From Clostridium sp. 'deep sea' (GTDB lineage Bacteria; Bacillota; UBA994; PWPR01), in NCBI RefSeq assembly GCF_014931565.1, contig NZ_CP063353.1, positions 1 through 64,000 on the forward strand: a DNA stretch of 64,000 nucleotides, read 5' to 3'. Positions 24,871 to 34,125 of this stretch are shown in pieces; the first letter of the stretch is position 1, and every line of letters begins with the position of its first letter. The position numbers and the translations under genes are program-made. The notes under the pieces are model-generated. The model did not search any database. It saw nothing but the letters and a program-made list of their open reading frames with translations, and had not been told where the DNA came from.

Positions 24871-25338
24871 ATGGAAAAAGACTATTACTCAGTTGAAGAA
24901 GCAGCCGAAAAAATTGGTGTACATCCTAAAACTGTACGTAGATACATTTATGCTGGGAAATTAGAGGCTCAAAAAATTGCTGGTCAATGGCGAGTGTATA
25001 ACTATGCTATAGACCACTATTTAAATAGTTGTGAAAAATCTAACTCCAAAAATGAAGTTAGTCATGATGATTTTTGTGTATTCATGGATAGTAATTACTT
25101 TGATTCAGATGAAAAATTGCAGGTTTGTTCTATAGTTGATTACTATGTTGAGAGTAGTAAAGAAGTTAAACCTCTTGCTACTATAGTAATGGATATTGTA
25201 ACAGATTTTGAAAATGATCAGGGTAAGTGTCGTTTTAACTATGTGTTTGATCATATAGAAAACAAAGCAAGGTTTATTTTTTGGGGCAGCCCAACCTTTA
25301 TTTCTGCAGTAGTGGAGGCCTTAAAAAAATTTGAGTAA
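24871..25338 (+). CDS. excisionase/MerR-type HTH regulator heading the copper operon
   Basis: A 155-residue protein. The first 50 residues are a MerR/excisionase-type helix-turn-helix (YSVEEAAEKIGVHPKTVRRY, then the wing GKLEAQKIAGQWRV). The other 100 residues form a domain I do not recognise, with CSIVDYYVESSKEV and IVMDIVTDF; it has two or three Cys but no clear CxxC metal site. The start follows AAGGAGG. Only 35 bp separate it from copA and no promoter lies between, so the three genes are one operon. It is probably the autoregulator of copper export, acting through the TGTCCA sites; the copper link is inferred from context only. Confidence 0.72.
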   Translation: MEKDYYSVEEAAEKIGVHPKTVRRYIYAGKLEAQKIAGQWRVYNYAIDHYLNSCEKSNSKNEVSHDDFCVFMDSNYFDSDEKLQVCSIVDYYVESSKEVKPLATIVMDIVTDFENDQGKCRFNYVFDHIENKARFIFWGSPTFISAVVEALKKFE

Positions 25339-25373
25339 TTAATAATAAATTTGCATAAAAATGAGGTGAAAAT

Positions 25374-27842
25374 ATGTTAGTAGAGAAATACTATCTTGTT
25401 GAGGGTATGTCTTGTTCAGCTTGCTCTGCAGCTGTAGAAAGAATTACCAAAAAAATGCAGGGTGTTGAGAGCTCCTCAGTAAACTTAACAACCAATAAGT
25501 TATTTATAAAATACAATGATGAAATAGTTACCAAAGAGCAAATCTTTAGTAAGATTGAAAAAGCAGGTTATAGCCCTAAATTAATTATTACTGAGAAAAG
25601 TGTAGTTATACCAGTTAAGGGAATGACTTGTTCAGCGTGTTCTCAGGCTGTAGAGAGAACCGTGAAAAAACTCAACGGGGTTATTGAGGCTAATGTAAAT
25701 GCCGTTACTAATAAAGCTCATATTAAGTATAATAGCCAAGTTATTCGTTTATCGGAAATTAAGCAAGCTATAAAAAAGGCTGGCTATCAGCCATTAAGTA
25801 TAGAAAAACAAAATGCCTTACCAACAGAAGATAAACAGCAAAAAGAGAATCGTTTAATGTGGTTTAAGTTTAAAGTTGCAGTAGGATTTGGCATTCCACT
25901 TTTATATGTAGCTATGGCCCACATGGTGGGATTACCCGTACCTAAAATTATTAACCCTCATTACGCACCTATTAATTTTGCCTTTGCTCAAATAATACTA
26001 TTGATACCTATTTTAATAGCAGGCAATAAGTTTTATACAGTTGGTTTTAAAACCCTATTTAGTGGTCACCCTAACATGGATTCTTTAGTAGCTGTTGGTA
26101 CAAGTGCTGCTATAATTTATGGAATATATGCCACATATATGATTGTAAATGGTGATACTAGTTATGTAATGGAGCTCTATTTTGAAACAGCAGGAGTAAT
26201 TATCGCTTTAATTATGTTGGGTAAATCTCTTGAACATCGTTCTAAAGGCAAAACAACAGAGGCTATTAAAAAGCTTATAAATATGCAACCAAAACAGGCA
26301 ACGGTTCTACATGGTAATGATGAACTAGTTATCCCAATAGAAGAGGTTGAAACTGGTGATATTGTTTTGATAAAGCCAGGAGAAAACATTCCAGTTGATG
26401 GTGAGGTTATTGACGGTTACAGTTCAGTAGATGAGTCTATGTTAACTGGCGAAAGTTTGCCAGTTGAAAAGACTATAGGCTCACAGGTAGTGGGTGCTAG
26501 TATTAATAAAAATGGTTTACTTAAAGTTAAAACCTTAAAAACCGGCAATGATACTGCTTTATCTAAAATAATAACATTAGTTGAAAATGCCCAAGGTACT
26601 AAAGCCCCTATCGCAAAATTAGCAGATATAATATCTGGTTACTTTGTTCCTGTGGTAATAACAATCGCTTTAATATCAGGAATAGTATGGTTTGTAAGTA
26701 CAGGAAATCTTAATTTTTCACTTAGAATATTTATTTCTGTATTAGTAATAGCGTGCCCATGTGCCTTAGGTTTAGCCACTCCTACCGCAATTATGGTCGC
26801 TACCGGAAAGGGAGCAGATAATGGTATTTTAATAAAGAGTGGAGAGGCATTAGAAACTGCTCATAAAATAAATGCTATAGTTTTTGATAAAACAGGAACA
26901 ATAACAATGGGTAAACCTATTGTTACAGATATATTACCTACAGATGATATTAGTGCCGATGATTTATTAAAATATGCCGCCTCTGCAGAAAGAGGTTCTG
27001 AACATCCTTTAGGAGAGGCAATAATAAAAAAATGTGAAGAAAAAGACCTAGGTTTTATAACTGTTAAAAGCTTTGAAAGTATTCCAGGTCATGGAATAAC
27101 TGCTACCCTAAAGAATGGTGTAGAACTTAGTATTGGTAATGCCAAAATGATGAATTTAAAGAGCATAAATATAAACAGTAACAACATTCATCAAACAATA
27201 GCAAGTGAAGGTAAAACCCCAATGTTTGTTGCTTTAAATGATAAATATGCTGGTTTAATAGCAGTAGCTGATGTAATTAAAACTACCAGTAAAGAGGCTA
27301 TTAAGTCATTACACAATTTAGGCATTAAGGTTGCTATGATAACTGGTGACCACAAAGCTACAGCAGAAGCGATAGCAAAACAAGTCTCTATAGATATTGT
27401 TTTGGCAGAGGTGTTGCCAGAAGATAAGTCAAAAGAAGTGTTAGCTTTACAAAAACAGGGTTATAAAGTAGCTATGGTCGGTGATGGTATTAATGATGCT
27501 CCAGCACTAGCACAGGCTGATGTAGGTATTGCTATTGGTTCTGGTACAGATATTGCAATGGATTCAGCTGATATAGTGTTAATGAGAAGTGATTTAAATG
27601 ATGTGTCTACTGCTATTGAGCTTAGCAAAGCAACTATCAAAAATATAAAACAAAACCTTTTTTGGGCGTTTGCTTATAACTCTGCAGGAATTCCCTTGGC
27701 AACAGGTTTATTTCACTCGTTTGGATTACTATTAAATCCTATGTTTGGTGCTGCAGCAATGTCATTAAGTTCAGTATCTGTAGTTACAAATGCTTTAAGA
27801 CTTAGAAATTTTAAACCTAAAAAGGAGAAAAATAATGCATAA
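25374..27842 (+). CDS. copA: copper-exporting P1B-type ATPase
   Basis: An 822-residue membrane pump that uses ATP to expel Cu(I). Two N-terminal heavy-metal domains carry [13 protein letters not shown] (about 12-24) and [13 protein letters not shown] (about 83-95). The actuator loop has MLTGESLPV, the metal-binding membrane helix ACPCALG, the phosphorylation site FDKTGTIT, then SEHPLGEAI with the HP motif and [20 protein letters not shown]. Helices of the P1B-1 type, including YN and MxxSS near the end ([25 protein letters not shown]), point to Cu(I). ATG with GAGGTG upstream; the stop region overlaps copZ by 8 bases. Confidence 0.97.
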   Translation: MLVEKYYLVEGMSCSACSAAVERITKKMQGVESSSVNLTTNKLFIKYNDEIVTKEQIFSKIEKAGYSPKLIITEKSVVIPVKGMTCSACSQAVERTVKKLNGVIEANVNAVTNKAHIKYNSQVIRLSEIKQAIKKAGYQPLSIEKQNALPTEDKQQKENRLMWFKFKVAVGFGIPLLYVAMAHMVGLPVPKIINPHYAPINFAFAQIILLIPILIAGNKFYTVGFKTLFSGHPNMDSLVAVGTSAAIIYGIYATYMIVNGDTSYVMELYFETAGVIIALIMLGKSLEHRSKGKTTEAIKKLINMQPKQATVLHGNDELVIPIEEVETGDIVLIKPGENIPVDGEVIDGYSSVDESMLTGESLPVEKTIGSQVVGASINKNGLLKVKTLKTGNDTALSKIITLVENAQGTKAPIAKLADIISGYFVPVVITIALISGIVWFVSTGNLNFSLRIFISVLVIACPCALGLATPTAIMVATGKGADNGILIKSGEALETAHKINAIVFDKTGTITMGKPIVTDILPTDDISADDLLKYAASAERGSEHPLGEAIIKKCEEKDLGFITVKSFESIPGHGITATLKNGVELSIGNAKMMNLKSININSNNIHQTIASEGKTPMFVALNDKYAGLIAVADVIKTTSKEAIKSLHNLGIKVAMITGDHKATAEAIAKQVSIDIVLAEVLPEDKSKEVLALQKQGYKVAMVGDGINDAPALAQADVGIAIGSGTDIAMDSADIVLMRSDLNDVSTAIELSKATIKNIKQNLFWAFAYNSAGIPLATGLFHSFGLLLNPMFGAAAMSLSSVSVVTNALRLRNFKPKKEKNNA

Positions 27843-28032
27843 CGTATTGAATATTAAGGGTATGAGTTGTAGCCATTGTGAAGCAAGAGTAAAAAAAGCT
27901 TTAGCAGAATTAGGAGTAAAAGTGTTAAATGTGAATGCCCAGGAGAATTGTGCTGAGGTAGAATTGAATAATGTTGACCTCAAAACAATAAAAGAAGCTT
28001 TAGACGACATTGGTTTTAGTTTGGTTTTATAA
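27835..28032 (+). CDS. copZ: CopZ-type copper chaperone
   Basis: A 65-residue single heavy-metal-associated domain with [15 protein letters not shown], the Cu(I)-binding CxxC loop, near residue 10. It would pick up cytosolic Cu(I) and hand it to the CopA N-terminal domains. The gene overlaps the end of copA by 8 bases, with AAAAAGGAG in the copA end as ribosome site. Length is typical. Confidence 0.95.
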   Translation: MHNVLNIKGMSCSHCEARVKKALAELGVKVLNVNAQENCAEVELNNVDLKTIKEALDDIGFSLVL

Positions 28033-28044
28033 TAATGCATTTAG

Positions 28045-28085
28045 GAGCTTACTTAAGCGAAAAATCATTTAGGTAAGCTCTTATT
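28045..28085 (+). terminator. terminator of the copper operon
   Basis: GAGCTTAC (28045-28052) pairs with GTAAGCTC (28073-28080), extended inward by TTAA-like pairs, followed by TTATTATAT. Confidence 0.75.
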
Positions 28086-28215
28086 ATATATATATTAGCT
28101 GTTTTATTTTAGTTGTAGGCATATTATCTTAGTATTTATTAACCAATAATACTTTCAGAAAATAGTATAATATAGTACAATAGCAATTAAAACTTCTAGA
28201 AAGTAAGGTGAGTAT

Positions 28216-28947
28216 ATGACGAATATAGCCGCATTTTTTGATATAGACGGTACCCTTTATAGAGAGGGCCTGATAACAGAGATATTTAAAAAGATGATTA
28301 AGTCAGATATTATTGATATAGAGCGATGGTATAATGAGGTTAGAGAAAAATACTTGAGTTGGGATCGTAGAACAGGTAACTACGATGATTATTTACTAAA
28401 AATAGCTGAGATATATACAGATGCCATTGCTGGTCTACATAAAACTCAAATAAAGTTTATAGCTAAGAAAGTTGTTGAGCAAAAAGGAGATAGGGTATAT
28501 ACCTATACCAGAGACAGAATTAAATTTCACCTAAATGAGGGTCATAGAGTTATAGTTATTTCAGGATCTCCTGCAGAGTTAGTTGAAGAGATGGCTCAAA
28601 AACATCATGTTCATGATTTTATTGGTACAGAATATTTAGTAGATAAAAATGATATCTATACTGGAAAAGTAAAACCTATGTGGGATAGTGTTCATAAAAG
28701 GGTGTCTATAGATTTTTTTGTAAACAAATATAATCTAAACCTAGCGCAATCATATGCATATGGTGACACTGCTGGTGATTTTAGTATGTTTAGTGCGGTA
28801 GCTTATCCAACAGCAATCAACCCTACACGAGAGTTAATGATTAAAATAAAAAACAATAAAAATGTTTTAAATAAAACAAAAATTGTAGTAGAACGTAAGG
28901 ATATGATTTACAAGTTAACCCCCAATGATATAGAAATAGAATATTAA
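28216..28947 (+). CDS. HAD-superfamily (IB, SerB-like) phosphatase
   Basis: A 243-residue soluble hydrolase. Motif I AAFFDIDGTLY has both catalytic aspartates (residues 9 and 11), motif II is VIVISGSPAELV, and motif III/IV is YAYGDTAGDFSMF. The helical cap between residues 15 and 95 and the HAD-IB motif order resemble phosphoserine phosphatase-like or phosphatidylglycerophosphatase-like members. The substrate cannot be told. It is a single gene with AAGGTGAG upstream and a shared terminator after it. Confidence 0.87.
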   Translation: MTNIAAFFDIDGTLYREGLITEIFKKMIKSDIIDIERWYNEVREKYLSWDRRTGNYDDYLLKIAEIYTDAIAGLHKTQIKFIAKKVVEQKGDRVYTYTRDRIKFHLNEGHRVIVISGSPAELVEEMAQKHHVHDFIGTEYLVDKNDIYTGKVKPMWDSVHKRVSIDFFVNKYNLNLAQSYAYGDTAGDFSMFSAVAYPTAINPTRELMIKIKNNKNVLNKTKIVVERKDMIYKLTPNDIEIEY

Positions 28948-28989
28948 AAATGGTACAAATATTGTATTGTTTACATGAAATATTAAAGA

Positions 28990-29032
28990 ATATGTAAAGG
29001 GCATATCAATTTAAGATAGCCTCTTTACATAT
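28990..29032. terminator. bidirectional terminator
   Basis: A perfect 10-bp outer stem ATATGTAAAG/CTTTACATAT with partial inner pairing lies between the convergent HAD and hemerythrin genes. Confidence 0.65.
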
Positions 29033-29042
29033 TATAAAACTA

Positions 29043-29453
29043 TTAGTTAAGTACTTCCTTAAAAAAATCTCTGTACTGAAAATCTGTAGAATTAATATGC
29101 CTAAAGATCCATTTAGAAATAAATTTTAACAAGTCCATTATGGCATCCTTTTGATTATCATCAATAACACCAAGGTTTAGTGAGTTTAAATAATCAATGA
29201 AATATTGATGTTCTTTTATATGTGATTCAGTATCAGGATAATTATATTTATTAAAGAGCTCTTCCTCAGTTTGAAAATGATATGCAGTATAGTTAGATAG
29301 TTCACCTATTAAATTAGAAATTGTGTTAAAACTATCTTGACCACTGTAAGTAACTAAAAGTTTATGTATTTTTCTACCTATTTCAAATAACTTTTGATGC
29401 TGTTGATCAATAACATCTACACCAACAGAATACTCATTCTTCCACTCAAACAT
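29043..29453 (-). CDS. bacteriohemerythrin
   Basis: A 136-residue four-helix di-iron protein that binds O2. All expected ligands are in order: His in IDQQHQKLF, His in AYHFQTEEELF with its Glu, two His in SHIKEHQYF, then His and Asp in FRHINSTDFQ. The opening FEWKNEYSVGVDVIDQQH is the family signature. In anaerobes it is thought to scavenge or deliver oxygen. AACCTCC on the plus strand shows a ribosome site of GGAGG before the ATG. Confidence 0.95.
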   Translation of the reverse strand: MFEWKNEYSVGVDVIDQQHQKLFEIGRKIHKLLVTYSGQDSFNTISNLIGELSNYTAYHFQTEEELFNKYNYPDTESHIKEHQYFIDYLNSLNLGVIDDNQKDAIMDLLKFISKWIFRHINSTDFQYRDFFKEVLN

Positions 29454-29617
29454 AATTAACCTCCATGTTTAATATTTATAATATTACAATGAGTTTATCA
29501 CACATTTTATGTTAAATAAAGGAAAGATTATAAAGTTGTTTGAAGATAAATTAAGATGGGTAAGTATAATTATACTGTTATATGTTTAGGAATAAAAGAA
29601 AGAAGAGGTTCTAAAAG

Positions 29618-31015
29618 ATGTTGAAAAATAAGATGTGGAAAAAAGTAATTAGTAGTATGTTAATAGTATTAACAATTTTAATTACTATTGTTCCAAGCTT
29701 GGCAGAGGCACCCGTAGCTCAACCAGTTCCTGACATAAGCAATTGGGCTAGAGGTACGTTAAATGAGGGTGAGCGGCTTGGTATTTACCCATTAACATGG
29801 TATTACGATAATTTTAGAGGTGAGATAAGTACTGAAAAATTGTCTGAGTTAGTAACAAAAACTGCAGAAAAATTTGCCTCATTAAATTTAGAAGTTAACA
29901 ATAGTTTTCAACCCATAGTCACAACAGGAAATACAAGACAGGATGTATTAATGTTACTCTATAACTGTTTAGCAAAATATAAGTTGCCAAGTGACTTAAA
30001 ACTTAATGAGCTTACTGCTATGCAATACTTAGTTGAAAGAGGTATTGTTAAAGGATCAGGTACAGACCTAATGCTAGATAGGGCTTGTAAAACTGAGGAA
30101 GCAGTTATATTAGCTACCAGACTAATTCATGATACATATGAGGTATTAAATGCAGGTGCTAAAGGTTTTTTATGGAAAGCAAGCAAAAACAATAATACTG
30201 TATATATGTTGGGTTCTATTCACTTAGGATCTTCTGCTATATATCCTATGCGTAAATCTGTAATTGAGGCCTTTGAAAGTTCAGACCAACTAGTAGTAGA
30301 GGCTAATATTTTAAACCAGCAGGCTATGTTAGGGGAGTTTATTCAAAGAGCAATGTATCAAGATGGCACAACACTTAAAGATCATATAAGTGAAGAGTTA
30401 TTCAATAAATGTACTAAATTATTTACAGAGCTAGGTTTACCAACTGAAACAATGGTTGGCTTTAAACCTTGGAGTATAGCTAATGATTTAACTGTATTAG
30501 CTTCTACAAAATCAAAAAATGTTGAAGAAGCTTCTGAGGTTGCTAATGCTGGAATAGATATGTACTTTTTATCTAAAGCATTATTAACTCAAAAGCCAAT
30601 TGTTGAACTAGAGGGTATTGTTTTTCAGGCAGAGTTGTTTAATGGATTATCAGCAGAAACTCAAGAAGAATACCTTACCCAAGCAGTAGAAAATATCAAT
30701 AATAAAGGTGAAGATATCTCCGAAGATACTACCGAAAAAAATGCAGTTCACATTTGGTTGGACTTATGGAAAAAAGGCGATATTGAAAGCTTTAAGCAGT
30801 CATATAGAGGTTCTGTAGAATCAGATGAAAATGAAATCACTAACATGCTCTTTGGTAAAAGAGATGAGGGTATGGCGAATAAAATTGAAAAAATGTTAGA
30901 GGGCGAAGGTTCAACTACCTACTTTGTTGTAGTTGGAGCAGGTCACTTAACAGTTGATAATTCGGTTATTGATAGACTAATTGAAAAGGGTTATGAAGTT
31001 AAGGCTTTATCATAA
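29618..31015 (+). CDS. exported TraB/GumN-family protein with SLH-like N-terminus
   Basis: A 465-residue protein with a signal peptide (KNKMWKKVISS, hydrophobic run, cleavage near SLAEA). Residues about 38-185 contain S-layer-homology-like segments (ISNWARGTLNEGERLGIYP, LMLLYNCL, YLVERGIVKGSG). The C-terminal 280 residues are a TraB/GumN domain, with GSIHLGSSAIYPM, VVEAN and the closing GAGHLTVDNSVIDRLIEKGY. This domain is related to Tiki-type metalloproteases and has the conserved GxxH and GxGH elements. It is probably surface-located. Ribosome site AGAAGAGG. A terminator follows. Confidence 0.85.
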   Translation: MLKNKMWKKVISSMLIVLTILITIVPSLAEAPVAQPVPDISNWARGTLNEGERLGIYPLTWYYDNFRGEISTEKLSELVTKTAEKFASLNLEVNNSFQPIVTTGNTRQDVLMLLYNCLAKYKLPSDLKLNELTAMQYLVERGIVKGSGTDLMLDRACKTEEAVILATRLIHDTYEVLNAGAKGFLWKASKNNNTVYMLGSIHLGSSAIYPMRKSVIEAFESSDQLVVEANILNQQAMLGEFIQRAMYQDGTTLKDHISEELFNKCTKLFTELGLPTETMVGFKPWSIANDLTVLASTKSKNVEEASEVANAGIDMYFLSKALLTQKPIVELEGIVFQAELFNGLSAETQEEYLTQAVENINNKGEDISEDTTEKNAVHIWLDLWKKGDIESFKQSYRGSVESDENEITNMLFGKRDEGMANKIEKMLEGEGSTTYFVVVGAGHLTVDNSVIDRLIEKGYEVKALS

Positions 31016-31032
31016 GTTAAGAGCTTAGTAAG

Positions 31033-31061
31033 TAGGGTTGTAGCAAAAAGCTACAACCCTA
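31033..31061 (+). terminator. stem-loop terminator after the TraB-like gene
   Basis: Perfect 12-bp arms TAGGGTTGTAGC/GCTACAACCCTA with loop AAAAA; the following run is only moderately T-rich. Confidence 0.75.
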
Positions 31062-31165
31062 TTCTTAATTAACTTATGGTAAGCTTCAGTAGATTGATTA
31101 TATATATTGAACTAGGTGACTTAAACTATATTTCTTAAAACTATTTAGATAAATTTACTAAAGGC

Positions 31166-31213
31166 TTGACTTGTGGAAATAAGTATCTTAAGATAACTGT
31201 AGGACAGTTGTCC
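31166..31213 (+). promoter_or_regulatory. TetR gene promoter and operator-like dyad
   Basis: TTGACT (31166-31171), 17 bp and TAAGAT (31189-31194) form a promoter. GGACAGTTGTCC (31202-31213), a 5+5 dyad, lies at the transcription start, suiting autorepression by the TetR protein. Confidence 0.65.
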
Positions 31214-31234
31214 GAAAAAAGGGGCTTTAGTAAG

Positions 31235-31807
31235 ATGAAAAAGAATGATAAAAGAGAACAAATACTTAGTGCTGCCTCAAAGTGTATAGCTAAAAATGGT
31301 TATGCTAATGTTTCCTTACGTGATATTGCAGATGAAGCAGGTGTAGTTTTAAGTCAACTCAATTATTACTTTGGTAATAAAGAAGTGATATTTAGCGAAA
31401 TAATAAAAAATTTTGTAGATAGCTTTTTAGAGGGATTTAAAAATTACTTAAATTTAGGGAAAATGGTAGAAAACAAAATAGAATTATTATCAAATTATCT
31501 TAAAAAAGTGTCCCAAGAGGATAAGCTTTCTTTTAAACTTTTATGTGATTTAGTGAGTATGTCATTATGGTCTGATTCATTTAAAAAAATATTTAATGAT
31601 TTATTTGCACGATTTAATACATTAATAGAAGAGCATTTATTTAGCAAAAAAAGTTTAAATGAAAACTACAACAAATACCCTAAAGCAACTTTAGCAAATG
31701 TTGTCGCCAATGTTATGTTTGGCATAATGATGAAAACATCAGTGAGTACTGCTGATGGAAATAGCAATATAAATTCCTTAGATGTTATGAATGAGATTTT
31801 TAAATAA
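31235..31807 (+). CDS. TetR-family transcriptional regulator
   Basis: The ATG at 31235 is chosen because the longer frame would start in the -35 hexamer. The 190-residue protein has the TetR helix-turn-helix near residues 10-50 (REQILSAASKCIAKNGYANV, SLRDIADEAGV, LSQLNYYFGNKEVIF). The rest is an all-helical ligand and dimer domain without a known signature. The gene stands 90 bp before degV. No efflux gene is adjacent, so the target is unknown. The ribosome site is weak (GGGG, 13 bases upstream). Confidence 0.88.
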   Translation: MKKNDKREQILSAASKCIAKNGYANVSLRDIADEAGVVLSQLNYYFGNKEVIFSEIIKNFVDSFLEGFKNYLNLGKMVENKIELLSNYLKKVSQEDKLSFKLLCDLVSMSLWSDSFKKIFNDLFARFNTLIEEHLFSKKSLNENYNKYPKATLANVVANVMFGIMMKTSVSTADGNSNINSLDVMNEIFK

Positions 31808-31895
31808 TATTGTTAGAATGATTCGTTTATGTTAGTACGTTTGGCAAATCTATTACAAGCACATAAATGTGCAAATTCATTTAAGAGGTTTAACT

Positions 31896-32732
31896 ATGAG
31901 TATTAAATTAATTACAGATAGTTCAGCAGATTTACCTAAGGAGTTGTTACAAAGCTATAATATTGGCTTAATTCCATTAACTGTCCATATGGATGATGAG
32001 GAGTTTTTTGATTGTATTGATATAACACCAGAAGAATTTTTTGAAAAGCTAGATAGCTTAAAAACAATGCCAAAAACTAGCCAAGTAAGCCCACAGCAAT
32101 TTGTTAGTGCTTTTGAAAAAGATTTAAAAGAGTATGATGAAATAATTTGTGTTACAATTAGCTCAAATGCTAGTGGTACCTATCAGTCTGCTGTGTTAGC
32201 AAAAAATGAAGTTGGTAGTGACAGAATTCATGTAGTAGATTCGTATGTTTTATCAATGGGAACGGGTCTGTTAGTATTAGAAATTGCTGATTTAATCAAA
32301 GAAGGTAAAACTGTTAATGAAATTTTAGCTAAAGTAGAGTCAATTAAAAGTAGAATAGACCAGCGGTTTACGGTAGATTCTTTAGAGTATCTCCAAAAAG
32401 GTGGACGCATTAAAAAGAGCAGTATGGTTATAGGTAAGTTACTTAATATTATACCGATTTTGTCAGTAGAAGATGGTTTAACAGTTGCAATTAAAAAAAC
32501 TCGTAGTTACAAAGGTGCTTTTAGGTTTTATAAAGACTTTGTAAATGAAAGCCCTGTTAAAAGAATCTGTATTGGCCATGGCAATGACATTGAAAAAGCT
32601 ATGAAGCTAAAACAATATTTTGATAAAGAGCTTAGTGAAAAACATGACTTTATAATCTCAAATATTGGTGCTACCATAGGTTGTCATGCTGGACCAGGAG
32701 TATTACATGTTGCAATAGTTAGAGAAGAATAA
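31896..32732 (+). CDS. DegV-family fatty-acid-binding protein
   Basis: A 278-residue protein. ATG 31896 has AAGAGGT seven bases upstream; the in-frame ATG at 31869 has none. The opening SIKLITDSSADLP, the mid TSQVSP segment, VTISSNASGTYQSA and SLEYLQKGGRI are DegV signatures, and GPGVLHVAIV closes the second domain. DegV (FakB-like) proteins bind a fatty acid and present it to FakA for phosphorylation, feeding phospholipid synthesis. No fakA is in the window. Confidence 0.93.
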   Translation: MSIKLITDSSADLPKELLQSYNIGLIPLTVHMDDEEFFDCIDITPEEFFEKLDSLKTMPKTSQVSPQQFVSAFEKDLKEYDEIICVTISSNASGTYQSAVLAKNEVGSDRIHVVDSYVLSMGTGLLVLEIADLIKEGKTVNEILAKVESIKSRIDQRFTVDSLEYLQKGGRIKKSSMVIGKLLNIIPILSVEDGLTVAIKKTRSYKGAFRFYKDFVNESPVKRICIGHGNDIEKAMKLKQYFDKELSEKHDFIISNIGATIGCHAGPGVLHVAIVREE

Positions 32733-32748
32733 ACTTAACATATATAGT

Positions 32749-32787
32749 GGGCGTATATTAACAAATGTTAATAATGCGCCTTTTTTG
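32749..32787 (+). terminator. terminator of degV
   Basis: GGCGTATATTAAC pairs with GTTAATAATGCGCC with slight mismatch, followed by TTTTTT. Confidence 0.75.
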
Positions 32788-32851
32788 TTATTTCCTTAGT
32801 TTACAAACACATTTTTATATAGTATATAGGGAAAATTTTAATGCATTTTTG

Positions 32852-32890
32852 CAAAACATATTCTTTATGTGCTTTGAGGTTTACAAAAAA
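32852..32890 (+). repeat. relic of the dispersed GTGCACTTTGTGG repeat
   Basis: CAAAACATATTCTTTATG followed by TGCTTTGAGG resembles the stretch at 36507-36536 (ACATATTCTTTGTGCACTTTGTGG), which belongs to the dispersed repeat family. It lies in the 415-bp gap between degV and the gene at 33148. Apart from the promoter at 33086 I see nothing else in this gap. Confidence 0.45.
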
Positions 32891-33085
32891 AGCAACAATT
32901 ATGAAGAGATACTTGAGCGAATAACAGCTGATATAACTACTTATAGAAAGAACCTACACATAAAGCTAGTTGAATAAGCCGTTTTACATTTATTCCTAAT
33001 TACAACTGTGAGATATTATTTTAACTTAATTATAAATTAATATTACTATAATTATATTATAATTAATAAACATTGCTCTAAGTTA

Positions 33086-33115
33086 TTGACTAATATTTAC
33101 TAAGTGCCATATAAT
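33086..33115 (+). promoter_or_regulatory. promoter of the gene at 33148
   Basis: TTGACT (33086-33091), 18 bp and TATAAT (33110-33115), with GGGAGG ahead of the ATG. Confidence 0.75.
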
Positions 33116-33147
33116 GTTCAAGCATAATTAAATGGGAGGCAATATTA

Positions 33148-34005
33148 ATGAGTATTATATTTGGTTTGTTAGCTTTAATTCTTAGTATTATAGTTCCAAT
33201 ATTAATTGAGTATATAACTAACTTTCAAGTTATTCACTTCTCACTGTTTTTTATAATTCCAGTAGGGGCTTTAGCTGTAGGTTATTTATGTAGCATAGGG
33301 TATTATTTTGGTTTAAAAAAATCCAATATAAAGATTACAAAAAGTAGAAAGAGAGTAGCTTTGCTTTTAGCTATTATTTGTATAGTAGGAATTTATTACT
33401 GCTCTTATGCGATGGCACATGTAGATGAAACAGGAAATTTAGTTATGGCGTTTGAAGGTGATCATGTAAGTAATTATGCCGTAGATGGATATGGTCGACT
33501 AACTTTTGGTACATATACAAAGTATATCATTGAGTCTACACCAATATCTTTTTCTTACAGACGTACATCTTTAGGAAACGTAAGTAACCCAATTTTTTGT
33601 TGGATTTTTGCTGGCATAGATGTATTAGGCGTTATTATTGGTAGCTTTTTAGCCGCTTCTTATATTAAAGACAATAATCCTTATTGTGATAACTGTAATA
33701 AATATAAAAAGAAAAAAGCTATATTTAAAATTCCTAAGCAAAATGGTGATGAGTTTTTTGCAGAGTTAGCCAATTATGTAGCTGATATTAATTCTATAAC
33801 AACTCTAAAATCTATAGTAGATAAATATACTGATACTGAAATAAAAGAGTATTATGAATGTGAGCTTATACATTGTAGTGATTGTTATGAAACAGAGTTA
33901 AAGTTTAGCTTATATGAGATAAAAAAGAAGAGAAAAGCCGAGAAAAATGATAAGTATTCTTATTCGGTAAAAGTAAATCACACTTTAATGAGAGATTATT
34001 TATAA
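33148..34005 (+). CDS. membrane protein of unknown function with CxxC pairs
   Basis: A 285-residue protein with hydrophobic helices near residues 2-20, 30-55, 70-88 and 150-172. A soluble segment of about 60 residues between the third and fourth helix contains the repeated-strand phrase GYGRLTFGTYTKY. After the last helix a cytosolic tail carries YCDNCNKYKKKKA and later HCSDCYETELKF, two CxxC pairs about 58 residues apart that could bind zinc. I do not recognise the family. It is monocistronic, with a good promoter and a terminator. Confidence 0.65.
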   Translation: MSIIFGLLALILSIIVPILIEYITNFQVIHFSLFFIIPVGALAVGYLCSIGYYFGLKKSNIKITKSRKRVALLLAIICIVGIYYCSYAMAHVDETGNLVMAFEGDHVSNYAVDGYGRLTFGTYTKYIIESTPISFSYRRTSLGNVSNPIFCWIFAGIDVLGVIIGSFLAASYIKDNNPYCDNCNKYKKKKAIFKIPKQNGDEFFAELANYVADINSITTLKSIVDKYTDTEIKEYYECELIHCSDCYETELKFSLYEIKKKRKAEKNDKYSYSVKVNHTLMRDYL

Positions 34006-34014
34006 AAAATAGAT

Positions 34015-34047
34015 AAAACCTGTGTTCTTAACAGAATACAGGTTTTT
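34015..34047 (+). terminator. terminator
   Basis: AAAACCTGT pairs with ACAGGTTTT around GTTCTTAACAGAAT, which itself can pair in part; a T-run follows. Confidence 0.85.
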
Positions 34048-34125
34048 GCTATTTTTAGCTTTAACTAAGCTTATTATGATAAGCTATAGCTAGTGGTATA
34101 ACTTATAGTAAAACAAGGAGATAAA

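Noticed and set aside
31166-31234. Longer N-terminus of the TetR protein
   Set aside because: The start would be in the -35 hexamer, and homology begins after the ATG at 31235.
32765-32977. 70-codon open frame after degV
   Set aside because: It begins inside the degV terminator, has no ribosome site, and contains a relic of the dispersed GTGCACTTTGTGG repeat. Probably not a gene.
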